This document shows positions 30,256-38,956 of a stretch of DNA of 46,304 bases, one piece after another (positions within the stretch are counted from its first letter, which is position 1; each line of letters begins with the position of its first letter). The stretch covers positions 1 to 46,304 of the forward strand of contig CACBHL010000008.1 of assembly GCA_902539035.1 (NCBI GenBank), given 5' to 3'. The notes under the pieces were generated by a model that saw only the letters and a list, made by a program, of their open reading frames with translations, ran no database searches and was not told the origin of the DNA. Position numbers and translations under genes: made by a program. The stretch is from an uncultured Pelagibacteraceae bacterium. Its GTDB lineage: Bacteria > Pseudomonadota > Alphaproteobacteria > Pelagibacterales > Pelagibacteraceae.

Positions 30256-31899
30256 ATGAACAATAATTCTAAAGTACTGGCATTAAAATATAGACCGCAA
30301 ACTTTTGACGATCTAATAGGCCAGGAAGTGGTTGCAGAAACAATAACAAATTCAATTAAAGCAGACAAAATTCCAAATGCATATTTATTCACAGGCATTC
30401 GAGGGATTGGCAAAACCACAATAGCCAGGATTGTTGCAAAGACTCTTAACTGTTCAAATGGAATTGAAAATAAATGCAAGGTAAAATGTGGGAATTGTGA
30501 CTCCATTGCAAGTTCCAATCATATTGATGTTTTGGAAATGGATGCAGCTAGTAAAACTGGTGTGGATGATGTTAGAGATCTCATAGAATTTTCTAGATAT
30601 GGACCAACTTCAGCTAAATATAAAATTTTTATAATTGATGAAGTACACATGCTCAGCAAACAGGCTTTTAATGCTCTTTTAAAAACATTAGAAGAACCAC
30701 CAGAATATCTTAAGTTTATTTTTGCGACTACTGAAATTAAAAAAATTCCAATCACTGTTGTTTCTAGATGTCAAAGATTTGATTTATCTAGAATTAAATC
30801 ATCAGAATTATTTGAGTTTATAAAAAAAATTAAAGATAAAGAAAATGGTAAAGTTAGTGACGAAGCTTTAAAATTAATAGTAAAAATTTCTGAAGGTTCA
30901 GTTAGAGATGCTTTATCTTTATTAGATAGAGCTTTATTAAGTTTAGATGAAAATACTGAATTAGATTTAAACACAGCACAAAAAATATTTGGCTACTTTG
31001 ATAAATCTCAATTAATAGATTTATTTGAATTAATATTAAAAGGTGAAGAAAAAAAAGTTATAAATATTTATAGAAAAATTTATGAACAGGGGGTTGAACC
31101 TAAAGTATTTTTAAATGACTTCTTAGAATTGTTGTATTACTTTAAAAATATAAATTCTTTAACGCTAGAAAGTACAAATTTTTCTTTAAATGATGAGGAG
31201 TTTTCTAAAATAAAAAGTATTTCAAATAAAGTAGAGACTGATGTATTAGTACTTTTCTGGCAATTTGCAATTAGCTCTCTTGAAGAATTAGACATAGTTT
31301 CAAATCAACATTTGTCGATTGAGATGTTTCTAATCCGATTAATGCATTTACAGTCTGTAAAAATGCAAAAAAAAATTGAGCCTGAAACTGAAAAAAGAGA
31401 AACTAATGAAATTGAAGAAAATATAATCTCAAACAAAACAATAGATCAAATTAAAAATATTTCCCAAGAAGAAAAAAATAAACCACAAGCACAAACTGAA
31501 ATTAAGGCAGAAAATAAAATACTAATAAATTCTTTTGATGATCTATTATTAATCTGCTCTGAAAAAAAAGAAATCAAATTGAAATATGAATTAGAAAAAA
31601 ATGTCAATCTAGTAAAATTTGAAAAAAACAGAATAGAGATATCTTTTAACGATAGTTTAGATAAAGATTTTGTAAAAGATTTATCATCGAAACTTTTTGA
31701 TTGGACTGCTGAGCGATGGATTATTACATTTAGTAAATCTAAAGGCGAAATGTCTGTAAAAGAAAAACAACTTAACAATAAGAAACGTTTAATTGATGAA
31801 GCAAAATCTTCAGAAGCTTATAAAAATATAATAGAAAATTTTCCTGATGCAGAATTAATTGACGTTAAGATAAAAAAGGATGAGGGACAGAATGACTGA
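30256..31899 (+). CDS. dnaX: DNA polymerase III subunit tau (gamma possible)
   Basis: Clamp-loader ATPase that also links the polymerase cores. The 547 residues begin NNNSKVLALKYRPQTFDDLIG; Walker A is GIRGIGKTT with K53; a zinc module with Cys follows; DEVHMLS (Walker B) and the sensor region SRCQRFD are present. Domain III ends near residue 370, followed by a charged linker and a tau-specific C-terminal domain. An A9 run at 31367-31375 lies exactly at this border: a shift into the -1 frame would end at TGA 31377-31379 and make a 374-residue gamma-like product. No leader or Shine-Dalgarno sequence exists between the SRP RNA and the start. Confidence 0.95.
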   Translation: MNNNSKVLALKYRPQTFDDLIGQEVVAETITNSIKADKIPNAYLFTGIRGIGKTTIARIVAKTLNCSNGIENKCKVKCGNCDSIASSNHIDVLEMDAASKTGVDDVRDLIEFSRYGPTSAKYKIFIIDEVHMLSKQAFNALLKTLEEPPEYLKFIFATTEIKKIPITVVSRCQRFDLSRIKSSELFEFIKKIKDKENGKVSDEALKLIVKISEGSVRDALSLLDRALLSLDENTELDLNTAQKIFGYFDKSQLIDLFELILKGEEKKVINIYRKIYEQGVEPKVFLNDFLELLYYFKNINSLTLESTNFSLNDEEFSKIKSISNKVETDVLVLFWQFAISSLEELDIVSNQHLSIEMFLIRLMHLQSVKMQKKIEPETEKRETNEIEENIISNKTIDQIKNISQEEKNKPQAQTEIKAENKILINSFDDLLLICSEKKEIKLKYELEKNVNLVKFEKNRIEISFNDSLDKDFVKDLSSKLFDWTAERWIITFSKSKGEMSVKEKQLNNKKRLIDEAKSSEAYKNIIENFPDAELIDVKIKKDEGQND

Positions 31900-32209
31900 C
31901 TTTAGTAAGATTTTAGATAAAGCCAAAGAGCTTGAGGCAAAAATGAAAGAAAGCCAGCAGAAAATTAAGGAAATAAGAGTAGAGGGGGTTTCTGGCTCTA
32001 ATTCTGTAACAATAACTCTTGATGGTGAAGGTGAAATGCAAACAATAAAATTATCTGATGAGATTATGAAAGAGGACAAAGCTATTATTGAGGATTTAAT
32101 TGTTGCGGCTCACAATAACGCTAAAGCACAGTTAAAATCAAAGACTTCTGAAGAAATTTCAAAAGCTACAGGTGGTTTTGGTATACCTGGTTTTAAATGG
32201 CCTTTATAA
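31892..32209 (+). CDS. ybaB: YbaB/EbfC nucleoid-associated protein
   Basis: Small dimeric DNA-binding protein, 105 residues, cotranscribed with dnaX and recR in most bacteria. MTDFSKILDKAKELEAKMKE begins the first helix; VEGVSGSNSVTITLDGEGEM is the sheet, and the C-terminus has GFGIPGFKWPL near the usual GMP-L-G ending. The ATG at 31892 is preferred because GAGGG at 31882-31886 is a good ribosome-binding site; an ATG at 31880 would add four residues. It overlaps dnaX by 8 nt. Confidence 0.9.
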   Translation: MTDFSKILDKAKELEAKMKESQQKIKEIRVEGVSGSNSVTITLDGEGEMQTIKLSDEIMKEDKAIIEDLIVAAHNNAKAQLKSKTSEEISKATGGFGIPGFKWPL

Positions 32210-32212
32210 TTC

Positions 32213-32830
32213 ATGCAAAACATTAATGAAATAGAAGAACTGGTTAAACTAATATCTAAACTACCAGGCTTAGGACCCAAATCAGCAAAGCGAATTGTAT
32301 TAAAATTAATAAATAATCGTGATGAACTTGTTAAGCCTTTGGCAAAGTCACTAGCCGATGTATACAAAAATATTGTTCGTTGTAAAATTTGTGGAACTTT
32401 AAAATCAAATTCAATCGAGTGTAATTTTGACAACTGTAAGATTGTTGATAAAAAATATAATAAGATATGTGTTGTTGAGAATATATCTGATCAATGGAGC
32501 ATAGAAAGTTCCAATATATTCAGTGGATATTTTCATATTTTAGGAGGTACAATTTCATCAGTTGGTCAAAAAAAAGAGGACTTGCTAATTAATTCTTTAG
32601 TAGAAAGAGTAAAAAAAGATAATATTGATGAAGTAATTTTAGCTACTAGTGCAACAGTTGAGGGTCAGACAACTGCATATTATATACAGGACAGTCTAAA
32701 AGGTATTGAGGTTAAGGTAACGAAGTTGGCTCAAGGTCTACCTGTTGGTGGTGAAATAGAAAGTTTGGATGATGGAACTTTATTTTCAGCTTTTAAAAAC
32801 CGTTCAAATTTAATTTCTAATTCAGATTAG
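32213..32830 (+). CDS. recR: Recombination protein RecR
   Basis: Works with RecF/RecO in gap repair. The 205 residues have a helix-hairpin-helix (ISKLPGLGPKSAKRIV, 14-29), a zinc finger with C57, C60, C70 and C75, a Toprim domain (ICVVENISDQWSIE, FHILGGTISS, EVILATSATVEGQTTAYYI) and the C-terminal LAQGLPVGGEIESLD Walker-like motif. It starts 3 nt after ybaB and its 3' end overlaps convergent glcB by 14 nt. Confidence 0.96.
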   Translation: MQNINEIEELVKLISKLPGLGPKSAKRIVLKLINNRDELVKPLAKSLADVYKNIVRCKICGTLKSNSIECNFDNCKIVDKKYNKICVVENISDQWSIESSNIFSGYFHILGGTISSVGQKKEDLLINSLVERVKKDNIDEVILATSATVEGQTTAYYIQDSLKGIEVKVTKLAQGLPVGGEIESLDDGTLFSAFKNRSNLISNSD

Positions 32831-34979
32831 ATTTTTTTTCTAATCTATTAATATGTAATAATGGTTCAGTATATCCAGAGGGCTGCTGCTTGCCTTTGAA
32901 TACTAAATCACATGCAGTTTTGAAAGCTATTGAGTTTTCGAAGTCGTCACTCATTTTAATATATTTAGAGTCATTCTTATTTTGACTATCAACAATTTTT
33001 GCCATTTCTTTCATAATTTCTGTTACTTGAATTTCTGTAGTAATTCCATGATGTATCCAGTTTGCAATATGTTGTGAGGAAATTCTTAAAGTTGCTCTGT
33101 CCTCCATTAGACCTACATTGTTTATATCTGGAACTTTTGAACAACCTATTCCTTGGTCAACCCATCTTACCACATATCCAAGTAATGTTTGGGCTGAATT
33201 ACTTATTTCATTATTTATTTCTTCAACAGACCAATTAGTTCTATCTGCTACTGGTATTGTTAGAAGATCATCAAGTTTTCCTTGATCCCTATTTAAAATT
33301 TTTTTCTGTTCATCAAAAATATTTATTTCATGATAATGTAGGGCGTGAAGAGCGGCAGCAGTTGGAGATGGTACCCAAGCACAATTTGCACCAGCCTTTA
33401 AATGGCCTGTTTTTTGTTCCATCATATCTTTCATTTTGTCAGGCATAGCCCACATACCTTTACCAATTTGAGCTTTACCAGAAAAACCACATTTTAATCC
33501 AATATCCACATTTCTATTTTCGTAAGCTGTAATCCATTTTGATGACTTCATTTCTCCCTTTTTAATCATAGGTCCAGCCATCATTGATGTGTGCATTTCA
33601 TCACCAGTTCTATCTAAAAATCCTGTATTTATAAAAAATACTCTATTTTTTAAGGATCTGATACACTCTTTCAAATTAGAGGATGTTCTTCTTTCTTCAT
33701 CCATTATTCCTATTTTGCATGTGTATTTTTTTAATCCTAAAACTTCTTCTACTTTTGAAAAAATTAAATCTGTAAATGCTGTTTCTTCTGGTCCATGCAT
33801 TTTAGGTTTAACAATATATACAGATCCAGTTCGTGAATTATTTTTTTTCTTTAAATCATGAAGTGCTGCAGCTGTCGTTATAAATGCATCTAAAATACCT
33901 TCTGGCACTTCATTTCCATCATCTAAAATAATGGATGGGTTTGTCATTAAATGCCCAACATTTCTTACAAGAAGAAGGCTTCTGCCATGTAATTTTAAAC
34001 CCTTACCATCCCTAGAAACATAACTTCTATTTGGATTTAGCTTTCTCTCATATAATTTTCCATCCTTTTCAAATTTTGACTTTAGGTCTCCACGCATTAA
34101 ACCTAGCCAATTTCTGTAACAAATAATTTTATCTTCGGAGTCAACTGCTGCTACACTGTCTTCATTATCACAAATAGTTGATACCGCAGATTCTACTATT
34201 ATATCGCTGATACCTGCATGATCCTGTTGAGCAGCAAAAGCTCTAGAATCTTTTAAAATTTCAATATGCAAATTATTATTTTTTAAAATAATTGCAGAGG
34301 GATTATCACTTTCACCTCTATGACCAACAAATTTACCTTCATCCCTCAAGCTAACTAAATCAGCACCTTTAAGAATTTTTAGCTTTCCATCTTTTACAGC
34401 AAAGCTTGTTATTTTTTTCCAGCTTAAATCTTTCAATGGAAAATATTTGTCTAAAAAATCTCTGCCATATTTAATAACCATTTCACCTCTTAGTGGATCA
34501 TATCTCTCTGAAACACTATCTTCTGATTGCTCAATAATATCAGTCCCATAAAGACTATCATATAAACTCATCCATCTAGCATTTGCAGCATTCAGAGCAT
34601 ATCTTGCGTTCATAACTGGCACTACCAATTGGGGCCCTGCAATTTTTGCTATCTCGTCATCAACATCTTTTGTTTCAATTTGAAAATCAGGTCCTTCATG
34701 TTTTAAATAGCCTATTTCAACTAAAAATTTCTTATACTCTTCAAAATTAAATTCTGATCCCTTGTTTTTGATATGCCAATCGTCAATTTTATTTTGTAAA
34801 TCTTTTCTAATGCTTATTAATTTTCTATTCTTAGGTGCTAATTCATTAACAGTTTTTTCGAAACCTGCCCAAAAATTTTCTGGTGATATTTCTGTTTCTT
34901 TTAGCAGCTCATCCTTAACAAATTGAACAAGATCACTCGAAACTTTCAAACTTTTAATATTTATGTATTTTTCTTGCAT
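32817..34979 (-). CDS. glcB: Malate synthase G
   Basis: Condenses glyoxylate with acetyl-CoA to malate. The 720 residues match the G isoform, with RDGKGLKLHGRSLLLVRNVG, KPKMHGPEETAFT, IGIMDEERRTS (catalytic Arg/Glu region), FINTGFLDRTGDEMHTS, NVDIGLKCGFSGKAQIGKGM and WVPSPTAAALHALHYH. In SAR11, glyoxylate can come from glycine as well as from isocitrate. A tandem glycine riboswitch lies directly upstream; its 3' end reaches the start codon, so control is likely at translation. The 3' end overlaps recR. Confidence 0.96.
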   Translation of the reverse strand: MQEKYINIKSLKVSSDLVQFVKDELLKETEISPENFWAGFEKTVNELAPKNRKLISIRKDLQNKIDDWHIKNKGSEFNFEEYKKFLVEIGYLKHEGPDFQIETKDVDDEIAKIAGPQLVVPVMNARYALNAANARWMSLYDSLYGTDIIEQSEDSVSERYDPLRGEMVIKYGRDFLDKYFPLKDLSWKKITSFAVKDGKLKILKGADLVSLRDEGKFVGHRGESDNPSAIILKNNNLHIEILKDSRAFAAQQDHAGISDIIVESAVSTICDNEDSVAAVDSEDKIICYRNWLGLMRGDLKSKFEKDGKLYERKLNPNRSYVSRDGKGLKLHGRSLLLVRNVGHLMTNPSIILDDGNEVPEGILDAFITTAAALHDLKKKNNSRTGSVYIVKPKMHGPEETAFTDLIFSKVEEVLGLKKYTCKIGIMDEERRTSSNLKECIRSLKNRVFFINTGFLDRTGDEMHTSMMAGPMIKKGEMKSSKWITAYENRNVDIGLKCGFSGKAQIGKGMWAMPDKMKDMMEQKTGHLKAGANCAWVPSPTAAALHALHYHEINIFDEQKKILNRDQGKLDDLLTIPVADRTNWSVEEINNEISNSAQTLLGYVVRWVDQGIGCSKVPDINNVGLMEDRATLRISSQHIANWIHHGITTEIQVTEIMKEMAKIVDSQNKNDSKYIKMSDDFENSIAFKTACDLVFKGKQQPSGYTEPLLHINRLEKKSNLN

Positions 34980-35140
34980 AGCACTTTCGTGACCCCATCT
35001 GTATGTTTGCCTGAGAGTTTTGCTCCTTCGGCGGAATTTAATCTCTTTCCAGAGTGTTATGCCTAAATCGGTCCTTTTGCCTGAGAGTTTCCGGGGTGGT
35101 TGCTCCTTCGGCGCTAAAAATTGCTTAGTCTCTCCCGATC
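34976..35140 (-). promoter_or_regulatory. Tandem glycine riboswitch controlling glcB
   Basis: On the minus strand two glycine aptamers follow each other. The core GCCGAAGGAGCAA and ACTCTCAGGCAAA occurs twice; forward copies of the first core end near 35112 and 35052. Aptamer 1 is closed by GATCGG (35140-35135) with CCGATT, aptamer 2 by TCTG with CAGA. Glycine riboswitches upstream of malate synthase are known in SAR11. The 3' end is directly coupled to translation: GCATAACACT (35062-35053) can pair with AGTGCTATGC (34985-34976), which contains the glcB ATG, and a competing hairpin CACGAAAGTG (34991-34982) uses the same 3' bases. Confidence 0.93.
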
Positions 35141-35145
35141 ATGGA

Positions 35146-35173
35146 TTTCTATCTATTAAAATTATTTAGTCAA
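35146..35173 (-). promoter_or_regulatory. Promoter of the glcB riboswitch transcript
   Basis: On the minus strand TTGACT (35173-35168) and TAGAAA (35151-35146) are spaced by 16 nt, with initiation expected at about 35140-35139, exactly where the first aptamer helix begins. The rest of the divergent spacer up to 35250 is AT-rich and must also hold the accA promoter, for which no clear hexamers were found. Confidence 0.55.
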
Positions 35174-35250
35174 TTAATAACAATTACCTTTAAAATAATT
35201 CATCATTTTATGGCCTTTTTTATAATTTAACTATCCGATATAACTAAATT

Positions 35251-36345
35251 ATGAAAAATTACCTTAATTTTGAAAATGAAATTAAAAATCTTGAAAATGA
35301 GATAGAAAAATTAAAGGATCCTTACAATCAAGAAGGACTATCAGAAGTTGATACTCAAAAAATATCTAACACTCAAGCAGAGTTAGATGAAAAATTAAAA
35401 AATATTTACTCAAATTTAGATCCATGGCAAACTACTATGGTTGCAAGACATGAGGACAGACCAAAATCTAAATTTTTTATAGACAATTTATTTAAAGATT
35501 TTATTTCATTGTCTGGTGATCGTCATTATGGTGAAGACAAATCAGTTTTAACTGGTTTTGCAAAATTTAAAGGAAATTCAGTTTTAGTTATTGGACAGGA
35601 AAAAGGGGAAGATTTAGATAGCAGAATCGAGAGAAACTTTGGGATGATGAGACCTGAGGGATACAGGAAAACAATTCGATTAATGAATTTGGCAAACAAA
35701 TTCAATATTCCAATAATTTCCTTTATAGATACTCCAGGTGCATATCCAGGTGTTGGTGCAGAGGAAAGAGGTCAAGCAGAAGCAATTGCAAAATCAATAG
35801 AATGTTGCATGGAACTTAAGGTCCCAACAATTGCAATAATAATTGGTGAGGGTGGTTCTGGAGGAGCAATCGCTCTCGCATCTTCAAATAAAGTTATAAT
35901 GTTTGAGAATGCAATATATTCAGTTATATCTCCAGAAGGATGTGCAACTATTCTTTGGAGAGACCCAAAGAAAATGCTCGACGCTGCAAAAGCAATGAAA
36001 CTCTCAGCAAAAGACTTATTGAAATTAAAAGTTATCGACGAAATTATTCCTGAGCCTTTAGGTGGTGCTCATCGAGATAGAGATACGATGCTTGAAAACT
36101 TAAAAACTTGTATCACACAAAATTTAGATTACTTCAAAGACTTATCTCCAGAGGAGATAGCAAATGAAAGAAAAAATAAGTTTTTAAAGATTGGAAGGAA
36201 TGATGGATTTATAAGCACAACTGAAGATTTTAGTTCATTAACTATCAAAAAAAATAAATTTGAAAATTTTTTAAAATCAAAAAAAATACAAATTGGTATT
36301 GGTATAGGTGTTATTTTGTTAGGTTTGATTTTTTTAATAATTTAA
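35251..36345 (+). CDS. accA: Acetyl-CoA carboxylase carboxyltransferase subunit alpha with C-terminal membrane helix
   Basis: Partner of AccD; transfers CO2 from carboxybiotin to acetyl-CoA. The core (about 1-315) is canonical: an N-terminal helical segment, SLSGDRHYGED, SFIDTPGAYPGVGAEERGQ, IIIGEGGSGGAIA, YSVISPEGCA and a C-terminal HRD. E. coli AccA ends at 319 residues, but here the protein continues to 364 with a polar linker and ends in KKIQIGIGIGVILLGLIFLI, a predicted transmembrane helix at the extreme C-terminus. This would make AccA tail-anchored. The stop is 2 nt from the convergent secA stop. Confidence 0.93.
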   Translation: MKNYLNFENEIKNLENEIEKLKDPYNQEGLSEVDTQKISNTQAELDEKLKNIYSNLDPWQTTMVARHEDRPKSKFFIDNLFKDFISLSGDRHYGEDKSVLTGFAKFKGNSVLVIGQEKGEDLDSRIERNFGMMRPEGYRKTIRLMNLANKFNIPIISFIDTPGAYPGVGAEERGQAEAIAKSIECCMELKVPTIAIIIGEGGSGGAIALASSNKVIMFENAIYSVISPEGCATILWRDPKKMLDAAKAMKLSAKDLLKLKVIDEIIPEPLGGAHRDRDTMLENLKTCITQNLDYFKDLSPEEIANERKNKFLKIGRNDGFISTTEDFSSLTIKKNKFENFLKSKKIQIGIGIGVILLGLIFLII

Positions 36346-36347
36346 TA

Positions 36348-38891
36348 TTATAAAGCACCGTGACAGTGTTTAAATTTTTTACCTGAGCCACAAAAACATG
36401 GTTCATTTCTTCCCATTTTTTTGGTTTGATTTTTTTGAGGTAAAATCTCAGTATTATTATCTTCTTTTTTATTTTGTTCTGTAACAACTTTTAGATTCAT
36501 CAAGATTGTAACATAGTCTAATTTTAGTTTTTCTAAGAGGTTTGAAAATAAATCAAAAGCCTCTTTTTTATATTCAACCAGAGGATCCCTTTGACCATAA
36601 GACCTTAAACCAACAACTTGTCTTAATTGTTCTAAATATTGAATATGAGATTTCCAATTTAAATCAATTGATTGTAGAAAAATTCTTTTTTCAATATCTT
36701 TTGCATAATCTTCTCCAAGAATTTTAATTCTTTCATTTCTTGTCTCATTAAATTTTGAAAGTATTTTTTCTTTAAGCTCTTCATCTTTAGATGCAATTAA
36801 TTCCTCGAACTCCTTATCTGTGAAACTTTTTCCTAATATTTGTTTAATTCTGTTACTAAAATCTGTGCTCTTAGGATTTGAAAGTTTTTGAATCTTTAGT
36901 TTAATTAAGTCCTCAATTATCTCTTTTAAAAATTCATCAGAATAACCAAAAATATCACCACTACTCATTGCGTTTTTTCTTTGAGAAAAAACAACATGTC
37001 TTTGATCATTCAGTACATTGTCAAATTTTATTAGAGTTTTTCTAATATCAAAATTTCTTGCTTCTACTTTCTGCTGCGCTCTCTCTAATGCTTTATTGAT
37101 CCAAGGATGATCGATGCTTTCTCCATCTTTAAGCCCTAACTTTTCAAGCATATTATTCATGGATTCAGAACCAAAAATTCTCATTAAGTCATCTTCTAAA
37201 CTTACATAAAATACAGAGCTCCCTTCATCACCTTGTCTTCCCGATCTACCTCTTGCTTGATTATCAACTCTTCTAGACTCCATTCTTTCCGTACCAATTA
37301 CAAACAAGCCACCCAAAGACTTTATTTTATCTTTATCAACTTTGAGCTGTTCATCGGGAACAGACTCTTTTTTTCCTCCAAGTTGAATATCAACACCTCG
37401 ACCTGAAATACTGGTTGTGATAATTAAAGATTTTTCTTTACCTGCATTGGCTATAATTTCTGCCTCATTTTCATGATTTTTGGCATTAAGCACAACATGT
37501 TTAATATTTTTTTTATTTAATAAATTTGAATAAACCTCAGATTTATTAATACTTGATGTAAAAACCAATATTGGTTGTCCAAGTTTATTACGTTCAATAA
37601 TTTTGTCGATAATTGCATTATTTTTTTCTTCTTCAGTTCTAAATATTAAATCATTAAAATCTTTTCTGATCATTTCTTTGTTAGTAGGAATGACTACAAC
37701 TGATAAATCATATATTTCAAAGAACTCAGCAGACTCAGTTAAAGCAGTACCTGTACATCCTGCTAGCTTTTTGTAAAGTTTAAAATAATTTTGATAGGTT
37801 ATCGAGGCTAGGGTTTGATTTTCTGCCTGAACATCAATTTTTTCTTTTGCTTCAAGTGCTTGGTGCAATCCATCTCCAAATCTTCTACCTTCAAGAATTC
37901 TTCCTGTCAATTCGTCGATTATTTTTAAACTTCCATCTTTTACAATATAGTCTTTACCTTTCTCAAATAAATGATTTGCTCTTAAAGCTTGATTAACATG
38001 ATGTACTAAATGTAGGTTTTCCGGATCGTAAAAATTATTATTTTTTAAAATTCCAGCATTTGAAAAAAGTTTTTCAACATTATTAATTCCATCGTTAGTT
38101 AAAAGAATACTTTTTTCTTTTTCGTCAATTTCAAAATCTTTATCATTTAAAATTTTTATTAGTTTATCAATTGCTAAATACTGAGCTGTTTTATCATCAG
38201 CTGATCCAGATATTATTAGAGGAGTCCTAGCCTCATCAATTAAACAGGAATCTATCTCATCAACAATAGAAAATGAATGTTCTCTTTGAACCATCTCATT
38301 TTGTGAGAATTTCATATTATCTCTAAGATAATCAAATCCTAATTCACTATTTGTTGCATAAGTTATGTCACAATTATAATTCTTTTTACGCTCTTCATCA
38401 TTTTGGTCATTGTTAATAAATCCTGAAGTTAGTCCAAGAAAATTATAAATTTGTCCCATTTCTATAGAGTCTCTCTTAGCTAAATAATCATTAACAGTTA
38501 CTATATGAACTCCTTTTTCACTTAGTGCATTCAAATACGCTGCCAGTGTGATTGTTAAAGTTTTTCCTTCACCCGTTCTCATCTCGGCTATCTTACCTTC
38601 ATGCAGAACAACTCCCCCAATTAACTGAACATTAAAGTGTCTCTCTTTTCGGGTTCTTTTTGAAGCTTCCCTTACAAGTGCAAATGCTTCGGGAATGATA
38701 TCATTTAGTGATTTTCCATTCTTGATTAGACTCTTATATTCTTCGGTTTTTTTTGGAAAATCTTTATCAGGTAAATTTATAAAGTTTTCCTCTAAAGAAT
38801 TTATTTTTTCAACAATCCTAGTGATTCTATCAAGCTCTTTTTGGTTGTTAGATTTAATAAATTTGGAGATTAAATTTAATGGATTAAACAT
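36348..38891 (-). CDS. secA: Preprotein translocase ATPase SecA
   Basis: Motor that pushes unfolded preproteins through SecYEG. The 847 residues contain Walker A MRTGEGKTLT, VNDYLAKRD, TYATNSELGFDYLRDN, the DEAD-like VDEIDSCLIDEARTPLI, ISGRGVDIQLGG, QARGRSGRQGDEGSS, the helical scaffold and wing, and a C-terminal zinc-binding SEC-C motif NEPCFCGSGKKFKHCHG. All parts are present and the length is slightly below E. coli SecA (901). It is divergent from argJ with 65 nt between start codons. Confidence 0.97.
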   Translation of the reverse strand: MFNPLNLISKFIKSNNQKELDRITRIVEKINSLEENFINLPDKDFPKKTEEYKSLIKNGKSLNDIIPEAFALVREASKRTRKERHFNVQLIGGVVLHEGKIAEMRTGEGKTLTITLAAYLNALSEKGVHIVTVNDYLAKRDSIEMGQIYNFLGLTSGFINNDQNDEERKKNYNCDITYATNSELGFDYLRDNMKFSQNEMVQREHSFSIVDEIDSCLIDEARTPLIISGSADDKTAQYLAIDKLIKILNDKDFEIDEKEKSILLTNDGINNVEKLFSNAGILKNNNFYDPENLHLVHHVNQALRANHLFEKGKDYIVKDGSLKIIDELTGRILEGRRFGDGLHQALEAKEKIDVQAENQTLASITYQNYFKLYKKLAGCTGTALTESAEFFEIYDLSVVVIPTNKEMIRKDFNDLIFRTEEEKNNAIIDKIIERNKLGQPILVFTSSINKSEVYSNLLNKKNIKHVVLNAKNHENEAEIIANAGKEKSLIITTSISGRGVDIQLGGKKESVPDEQLKVDKDKIKSLGGLFVIGTERMESRRVDNQARGRSGRQGDEGSSVFYVSLEDDLMRIFGSESMNNMLEKLGLKDGESIDHPWINKALERAQQKVEARNFDIRKTLIKFDNVLNDQRHVVFSQRKNAMSSGDIFGYSDEFLKEIIEDLIKLKIQKLSNPKSTDFSNRIKQILGKSFTDKEFEELIASKDEELKEKILSKFNETRNERIKILGEDYAKDIEKRIFLQSIDLNWKSHIQYLEQLRQVVGLRSYGQRDPLVEYKKEAFDLFSNLLEKLKLDYVTILMNLKVVTEQNKKEDNNTEILPQKNQTKKMGRNEPCFCGSGKKFKHCHGAL

Positions 38892-38956
38892 GACTATTTG
38901 ATTTATTCTTTAAATATAATGCTTAATATATGTATTAAATAAATAATTTAAACAAT

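Noticed and set aside
34990..35115. Two near-identical 25-30 nt blocks containing TTGCCTGAGAGTTT and TGCTCCTTCGGCG, suggesting a repeat or CRISPR-like unit
   Set aside because: They are the conserved cores of two glycine aptamers in tandem; only two copies, with pairing that fits the riboswitch.
35141..35250. Additional RNA element between the riboswitch and accA
   Set aside because: Only AT-rich promoter-like sequence; no stable stem was found.
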